Shown in pieces: positions 6,706 through 10,413 of a DNA stretch of 10,413 nt. Origin of the DNA: Methanosarcinaceae archaeon (GTDB lineage Archaea > Halobacteriota > Methanosarcinia > Methanosarcinales > Methanosarcinaceae). Below the pieces are notes generated by a model. That model made no database searches, was not told the DNA's origin, and saw only the letters and a list, made by a program, of their open reading frames with translations. Where the stretch lies: assembly GCA_020793555.1 (NCBI GenBank), contig DQIO01000256.1:1-10413 (forward strand). The letters run 5' to 3'. The translations under genes and the position numbers were made by a program. How positions within the stretch are numbered: the first letter of the stretch is position 1; each line of letters begins with the position of its first letter.

Positions 6706-6740
6706 TATTGTTGAAGTTATACATTAAGATTAATATCACA

Positions 6741-6745
6741 GGAGG
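6741..6745 (+). promoter_or_regulatory. Strong ribosome binding site that points to the ATT start of sufC
   Basis: GGAGG lies 7 nt upstream of ATT 6753 and 64 nt upstream of the first standard start codon in frame (GTG 6810). An in-frame TAA at 6750-6752 lies between, so initiation at or just after 6753 is implied. Confidence 0.7.
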
Positions 6746-6752
6746 CATTTAA

Positions 6753-7484
6753 ATTCTATCAATTAAAAATCTTAAACTCAAACGGGATGGAAAGGAACTT
6801 CTGCGCGGTGTGGATCTCGAAGTTGGAGAATCTGAGATACACAGTGTGATTGGACCAAACGGTGCCGGAAAGAGTACGCTTGCTTATCTTTTGATGGGTA
6901 TTGGAGGATATAGCCCGGAAGAGGGTAGTGTTTACTTCAATAACGAAGATATTACGCAATTTACCATAACGCAACGCTCAAAGCGTGGGATCACTCTTGC
7001 CTGGCAGGAGCCGGCGCGTTTTGAAGGTTTAACGGTTTATGATTATCTTTCAATCGGTGCAGGGGGCGTTGGCAAGGTGTCTGAAAACACTCTTCGCCAT
7101 GCACTTGAGATGGTGGACCTCTCACCTGACAAGTATCTGTACCGCGAGGTCAGCGAAGCATTGAGCGGAGGAGAGCGCAAACGCATTGAGATGGCATCCA
7201 TTCTAACAATGAAACCAAAACTTGTAATTCTTGACGAGCCGGATTCGGGAATCGATTTTGTGTCATTAAAAGATATTGTAGCACTAATACAGGATCTGAA
7301 AAAGAACGGTTCATCCGTGCTTGTGATCACACATAGGAAAGAGATTGCGTTAGCATCCGACAAGGCATCACTGATGTGTGACGGCATGATTGTAAAGACA
7401 GGCAGTCCTGCCGAAATAAATGATTTTTTCATGAAAAAATGCAAGCCATGTGATGTGGAAACATATGATCTTAAGGGGGAATGA
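6753..7484 (+). CDS. sufC: SufC: ATPase subunit of the Fe-S cluster assembly SufBC complex, apparent ATT start
   Basis: The product has 243 residues if it starts at ATT 6753. It is a soluble ABC-type ATPase that powers conformational change in the SufB scaffold. Motifs are Walker A GPNGAGKST (34-42), Q-loop WQEP with Q85, signature LSGGERKR (137-144), Walker B LVILDEP (157-163) and H-loop H194. The C-terminus carries CKPC (230-233). The family N-terminal strand is present as (M)LSIKNLKLKRDGKELLRG, but the first codon is ATT, not ATG. No ATG, GTG or TTG occurs until GTG 6810, which would delete the first strand and the residues that stack on the nucleotide base. GGAGG sits correctly for the ATT. 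Rare ATT initiation, a recent mutation and a sequencing error all remain possible. The gene lies 47 nt after cobY and 4 nt before sufB. Confidence 0.92.
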   Translation: MLSIKNLKLKRDGKELLRGVDLEVGESEIHSVIGPNGAGKSTLAYLLMGIGGYSPEEGSVYFNNEDITQFTITQRSKRGITLAWQEPARFEGLTVYDYLSIGAGGVGKVSENTLRHALEMVDLSPDKYLYREVSEALSGGERKRIEMASILTMKPKLVILDEPDSGIDFVSLKDIVALIQDLKKNGSSVLVITHRKEIALASDKASLMCDGMIVKTGSPAEINDFFMKKCKPCDVETYDLKGE

Positions 7485-7488
7485 ACGG

Positions 7489-8448
7489 GTGGATATCATA
7501 AAATTCGATGCATCAAAAGAATTTACGGCAATCGAAGATGCGTACAAGCGATCCGGGGGAGACCCATCAGTTTTGAAAATGGCGGATGTTTCAAGTCTTG
7601 TGGTAAGCGGGAATAAGATATTGAGCGCAAACCAAACGGAAGGTGTTGTTCTTGAGAAAAAGTCCACCGAATCAGGTGTTGACATTGTACTTACTATTAA
7701 AAAAGGGCATAATATACCAAATCCGATTCACCTGTGTTTTGGGATCTTGCCAAAGGAAGGAGTCCAGCAGATAAATGTCACCATGATCGCAGAGGAGGAT
7801 TCATCTGTTGAGTTGATCGCACACTGCACTTTTCCAAACTCCGAGCATGTAATACACAAGATGGACGGCAAAATAATCATACAAAAAAATGCGTCTTTGA
7901 CCTATAATGAAACACATTTCCACGGGGAAAAGGGGGGCGTGGAAGTAATACCAAAAGCAAAGATTACAATTGAAGAAGGCGGACGGTATTATACAGGATT
8001 TGCACTCGTGACAGGACGGGTTGGCTTACTTGATTTTGATTATGAGGTTGATGCAGGGAAAGACTCGATCTGCGAACTTAATGCAAAAGTATACGGCAAG
8101 GGTGACGATAAGATATTTATCAAAGAGAAAGTGTTTTTGAATGGTGAAAATGCAAGGAGCGTTATAAAGAGCAGAGTCGCGATATCCGACAACGCTGTTG
8201 CAGAGTTTACGGGAGTAACAGAGGGGCATGCACCTTATGCGCGCGGTCATGTGGATTGTGTTGAGGTTGTGCAGGGGAATGCGATTGCAAAGGCAGTTCC
8301 GATCGTGATGGTCGATAATCCACTGGCAAAAGTTACCCATGAGGCTGCGATCGGAAGTGTGGACAAGAAGCAGGTTGATACCCTATGCGCACGCGGGCTT
8401 GAGGAAAATGAAGCGGTTGATGCTATTGTTAAGGGTATGCTGAAGTGA
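7489..8448 (+). CDS. sufB: SufB/SufD-family scaffold of the Fe-S cluster assembly complex
   Basis: The product has 319 residues with the SufBD beta-helix core. The conserved C-terminal stretch is visible: ARGHVDCVEVVQGNA (251-265), VTHEAAIG with H284/E285 at the position of the conserved HE of SufB, and LCARGLEENEA with C300. Other cysteines are C83, C113, C195 and C257. It is shorter than bacterial SufB (about 480-495) and lacks the long N-terminal region, as in the archaeal two-gene SufCB type (also called SMS, SUF-like minimal system). A single protein probably does the work of both SufB and SufD, with SufC as ATPase. The start is GTG 7489, 8 nt after GGGGGA. Longer in-frame starts (7450) would run back into sufC. 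No cysteine desulfurase is encoded here, so the sulfur source is unknown. Confidence 0.88.
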   Translation: MDIIKFDASKEFTAIEDAYKRSGGDPSVLKMADVSSLVVSGNKILSANQTEGVVLEKKSTESGVDIVLTIKKGHNIPNPIHLCFGILPKEGVQQINVTMIAEEDSSVELIAHCTFPNSEHVIHKMDGKIIIQKNASLTYNETHFHGEKGGVEVIPKAKITIEEGGRYYTGFALVTGRVGLLDFDYEVDAGKDSICELNAKVYGKGDDKIFIKEKVFLNGENARSVIKSRVAISDNAVAEFTGVTEGHAPYARGHVDCVEVVQGNAIAKAVPIVMVDNPLAKVTHEAAIGSVDKKQVDTLCARGLEENEAVDAIVKGMLK

Positions 8449-8516
8449 GATCGCAGGGGATTTATGGTGTTTTATGAAACATTATACCACATCATCACTA
8501 TTACATTTAGGGAGAG

Positions 8517-8888
8517 ATGAACATAAGCGAATATGTTACAATAAATGAAAGGAAGTATTCATTGGAAATGCTTGGGCTTGTTACCGGAAAATTAGGTGAA
8601 AAGGTTGATTATACAACCACAAAACAAGAATTGCTTATACTTTGTGAAGTCCTCGATAATCCATATAGGCTCCCATATCTTTTGGAAACGTATTATTCTA
8701 TGAAGATCAGTGACGAACAATCGTTCCGTTTTTCACTGTTGAGGGTACAAGTTGATTCTGATCTGAGGATGCATGAAGATATACAAAAACACCAGCAGCG
8801 AAATTATATAGCAAGAACGATTGAAAAACTGCTATATGGTGACTTGATGCTTGAAACCGAAAAAGTATTGGATTTTGATGTTGATTGA
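8517..8888 (+). CDS. Hypothetical soluble protein of 123 residues
   Basis: I do not recognise the family. The protein is predicted mostly alpha-helical and charged, with leucine and tyrosine rich helices. A basic segment (KHQQRNYIARTIEKLLYG, about 91-108) precedes an acidic C-terminus (ETEKVLDFDVD). There is no membrane segment and no metal-binding cysteine pair; the single Cys is at 43. The ATG at 8517 lies close behind GGGAGAG, an unusually short spacing. A 68-bp gap follows sufB, with a possible TATA-like TTATAC near 8482, so it may be the last gene of the sufCB transcript or have its own promoter. The reading frame has ordinary codon use and a clean start, so it is probably real. No function is proposed. 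Confidence 0.65.
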   Translation: MNISEYVTINERKYSLEMLGLVTGKLGEKVDYTTTKQELLILCEVLDNPYRLPYLLETYYSMKISDEQSFRFSLLRVQVDSDLRMHEDIQKHQQRNYIARTIEKLLYGDLMLETEKVLDFDVD

Positions 8889-8933
8889 TTGTGGGAAAAT
8901 ATTAAAGGTATTAAACTACTATGTATATATGTC

Positions 8934-8964
8934 ATAAGTTTGAATGTTTATTATAAGTTTGGAT
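8934..8964 (+). promoter_or_regulatory. Direct repeat upstream of the KaiC-like gene (candidate operator)
   Basis: ATAAGTTTGAAT (8934-8945) and ATAAGTTTGGAT (8953-8964) agree at 11 of 12 positions with a 19-bp period, close to two helical turns. They sit between two TATA-like sequences (about 8923-8930 and 8967-8980), where a bound regulator could block or recruit initiation. Confidence 0.45.
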
Positions 8965-8966
8965 AT

Positions 8967-8980
8967 TAAAATATATATTT
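8967..8980 (+). promoter_or_regulatory. Candidate TATA box of the KaiC-like gene
   Basis: The AT run TTAAAATATATATT lies about 28-40 bp upstream of the ATG at 9008. The implied start of transcription is near 9000, which would leave the ribosome binding site AGGTGAT (8997-9003) at the extreme 5' end. The alternative TATATAT at about 8924-8930 would give a leader of about 55 nt. Confidence 0.4.
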
Positions 8981-9007
8981 ATCGTTAAAGTTTATCAGGT
9001 GATTTAA

Positions 9008-9736
9008 ATGACGGATGAATCAACACAACAAAGAGTTAGTTCAGGTATTCCTGGATTGGATGAAATGCTAAGTGGAGGGTTTTTTGAAGGAACAACAAAT
9101 GTCGTGTCAGGTGAATCTGGTACAGGCAAGACTATTTTTGGTTCACAGTTCTTGTACGAAGGTGCAAAGAATGGTGAAAAAGTAATGTGTATCATTACAT
9201 CAGAAGAATCAAAATCTATCGTTAAAGAGATGAGGACATCTTTTGGATGGGATTTGGATGAACTTGTGGAAAAAGGTCTTCTGACATTTGTTGATATTAC
9301 TGATCCAAGTTTACGGTTACAAAAGAGTGTTGAGATCGCGCCATCCGAACTTATCAAAAGTTTCAAAAAATTGGTGGAAAGCAAGATCGAAGAGGTTCAT
9401 CCGGATCGTATTTTCATTGATTCCATTGAAGCGTTGTTTTTGGCGATCGAATCAAATTATAAGTTGAGAACACTTATAGACGATGTGTTTGGTGTGTTTA
9501 GAAGACACAATGTCACATCTTTGATTACTGTAGGTGTGATGTATAAACTTGATAATATGGTTGAGTACGGTGCCGATTCTGTGGTCAGGCTTGGACGTAT
9601 AATGGCAGGTAACAATCAACAGCGCTCGGTATATGTCATGAAAATGCGCGGATCTGCTACAAGCAACGAAGTACGGGTCTTGAGTATTACCGATAACGGA
9701 ATGGCTGTGCTTAAACAATCTCCATATCTGGAATGA
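9008..9736 (+). CDS. KaiC-like RAD55/RecA-family ATPase, single domain
   Basis: The product has 242 residues and one KaiC-type RecA domain. The N-terminal RVSSGIPGLDEMLSGGFFEG (9-28) is the family signature. Walker A is GESGTGKT (35-42, K41), the catalytic glutamate pair is SEES (E66/E67), and Walker B is RIFIDS (134-139, D138). A C-terminal KMRGS segment (212-216) matches the end of KaiC domains. Cyanobacterial KaiC has two such domains; archaeal relatives often have one and may act in signalling or protein regulation rather than a clock. The exact role here is unknown. The gene has its own promoter region, a good ribosome binding site (AGGTGAT, 4 nt from ATG) and a downstream terminator, so it is probably monocistronic. 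A DNA-repair RadA role is unlikely given the KaiC-type ends. Confidence 0.9.
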   Translation: MTDESTQQRVSSGIPGLDEMLSGGFFEGTTNVVSGESGTGKTIFGSQFLYEGAKNGEKVMCIITSEESKSIVKEMRTSFGWDLDELVEKGLLTFVDITDPSLRLQKSVEIAPSELIKSFKKLVESKIEEVHPDRIFIDSIEALFLAIESNYKLRTLIDDVFGVFRRHNVTSLITVGVMYKLDNMVEYGADSVVRLGRIMAGNNQQRSVYVMKMRGSATSNEVRVLSITDNGMAVLKQSPYLE

Positions 9737-9746
9737 TCAATAACTA

Positions 9747-9812
9747 AAGCGATATCCGTATAAAGTATAATTTGGAAATATCCGGATTGTCGCTTCTTTT
9801 CTCTTCTTTTTC
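9747..9812 (+). terminator. Hairpin and T-rich tract after the KaiC-like gene
   Basis: AAGCGATATCCG (9747-9758) pairs with CGGATTGTCGCTT (9783-9795) as 11 base pairs interrupted by a small bulge. A pyrimidine-rich run with several T tracts follows (9794-9812). It begins 10 bp past the stop codon, as expected for a transcript end. Confidence 0.6.
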
Positions 9813-10052
9813 AGTAGCTATTTACTATTTTTCCCCTTATCTAATTGTTTTAGGTTAAAGTAAGGGAATAATTGTTGGTAGCTTTTTTGGTATTTGTATA
9901 GCTGATATTTTTAGTGCAAATTTCGAATCTATACTAATCAAAACCAATGCGACCGCCGTCAGGCGGCATTTTCCATAAGATACTGTCGTGAAGACGCTAA
10001 ATCGTTAGTAAATATCTTATTGGCAATGAGGGGATGCGCTTCTTAATAGTGA
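9813..10052. other. Gene-free stretch with three inverted repeats
   Basis: No credible reading frame is seen. An imperfect inverted repeat, TTCCCCTTA (9831-9839) with TAAGGGAA (9861-9868), encloses CTAA/TTAG. A compact GC hairpin has CCGCC (9953-9957), loop GTCA and GGCGG (9962-9966). ATAAGATA (9975-9982) is the exact inverse of TATCTTAT (10013-10020), 30 bp apart. The region leads into the HI0074-type gene remnant and probably includes its decayed 5' part. Confidence 0.4.
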
Positions 10053-10305
10053 TTGAAAGTCTCTGAATTTGAAGAGCAAGGCTTAATTCATGCTTTTGAA
10101 TACACTCACGAACTTGCGTGGAATGTGCTGTGTGATTATTTGCGCGAGAAGGGAAACCAGAATATACATGGCTCACGCGATGCCAACGCGCGAAGCTTTT
10201 AAGCTGGGCTTGATCCATGATGGCGATAGTTGGATGGATATGATGGCACTATCTCAAAAATCAGTTATTTCAATAGAGGATTTATCAAAATCGATAATTA
10301 CATAG
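10053..10305 (+). pseudogene. Frameshifted remnant of an HI0074-type nucleotidyltransferase substrate-binding (HEPN) gene
   Basis: Frame one (10053-10202) reads SEFEEQGLIHAFEYTHELAW and continues to HGSRDA. Frame two (10186-10305) continues with TREAFKLGLIHDGDSWMDMM. Joined, this matches the family core pattern of HI0074-like proteins, which pair with small nucleotidyltransferases in MNT/HEPN modules. One extra A at 10185/10186 explains the break: removing it restores DATREAF. The N-terminal third is missing, with a stop at 10050-10052 in frame, and the C-terminus departs from the family after WMDMM. No nucleotidyltransferase partner is in the window. It is therefore a dead fragment unless the extra A is a sequencing error, which would repair only the middle. 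Confidence 0.7.
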
Positions 10306-10306
10306 A

Positions 10307-10334
10307 CACGGATTTCACAGATTTACACGGATTT
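10307..10334. repeat. Three-fold tandem CACRGATTT next to the gene remnant
   Basis: CACGGATTT, CACAGATTT (plus one A) and CACGGATTT lie head to tail, beginning two bases after the stop of the gene remnant. The period of 9 and the CACRGA core match the tandem within the MITE-like element at 1782-1808. Similar sequence is, from memory, frequent in intergenic regions of diverse prokaryotes. The remaining 79 bases to the window end show only a short inverted repeat, TTTGAT (10396-10401) with ATCAAA (10406-10411). Confidence 0.55.
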
Positions 10335-10413
10335 AAGCTTGTTCGGAATCGACATCAGAAGAGTCTATTTGGTTTGTAGTGCAAAGTGTTTGATATTTGA
10401 TAAACATCAAATC

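Noticed and set aside
7450..7488. Upstream starts for sufB within sufC
   Set aside because: GTG 7489 has a properly spaced GGGGGA. The longer version would add a segment fully overlapping the sufC end.
1..10413. CRISPR arrays, tRNA or rRNA genes
   Set aside because: No regularly spaced repeats of CRISPR type, no T-loop/anticodon arm combination and no rRNA-like sequence were seen on either strand by eye.

Overview
The window looks like a chromosomal segment of a methanogenic archaeon, most likely of the Methanosarcinaceae. The evidence is a cobD-cbiB-cobZ-cobS-cobY run containing the archaeal-type enzymes CobZ and CobY, a CobD with the cysteine-rich C-terminal domain known from Methanosarcina, an archaeal SufC/SufB pair, a KaiC/RAD55-type ATPase, TATA-box promoters and GGAGGTGA-like ribosome binding sites. 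The species is not determinable by eye.

Left part (1-1563, all genes on minus). There is a small zinc-ribbon protein with a C-terminal membrane helix (172-528). Next comes a two-gene unit of unknown function: a 74-residue acidic protein followed by a 200-residue helical protein with a C-terminal membrane anchor. These genes are AT-rich and look accessory.

Intergenic 1564-2152. This holds a candidate promoter for the minus-strand pair, then a 142-bp non-coding MITE-like element (1730-1871) with about 21-bp terminal inverted repeats and an 8-9 bp flanking duplication. A diverged, truncated copy of one end lies at 118-156. To the right is the likely control region of the cobalamin operon: a 21-bp palindrome between two 10-bp direct repeats, a two-part stem-loop and a TATA box.

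Core operon (2153-8448, plus). CobD makes (R)-1-amino-2-propanol phosphate. CbiB attaches it to adenosylcobyric acid. CobY activates the product with GTP. CobS joins the lower-ligand nucleotide. CobZ removes the remaining phosphate. Together these are the nucleotide-loop assembly branch of adenosylcobalamin (cobamide) synthesis. The genes overlap or nearly touch. After a 47-nt gap come sufC and sufB, a two-component Fe-S cluster assembly machine. The sufC reading frame has no standard start where the family N-terminus begins; an ATT codon sits there behind a strong ribosome binding site.

Right part (8449-10413). An orphan 123-residue protein is followed by a KaiC-like ATPase with its own promoter, an 11/12-matching direct repeat and a hairpin terminator. 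The last 600 bases hold no intact gene. They contain inverted repeats and a frameshifted, truncated remnant of an HI0074-type (HEPN, nucleotidyltransferase-partner) gene. At the end is a three-fold CACRGATTT tandem that resembles the three-fold CACRGAGGA tandem inside the MITE-like element.
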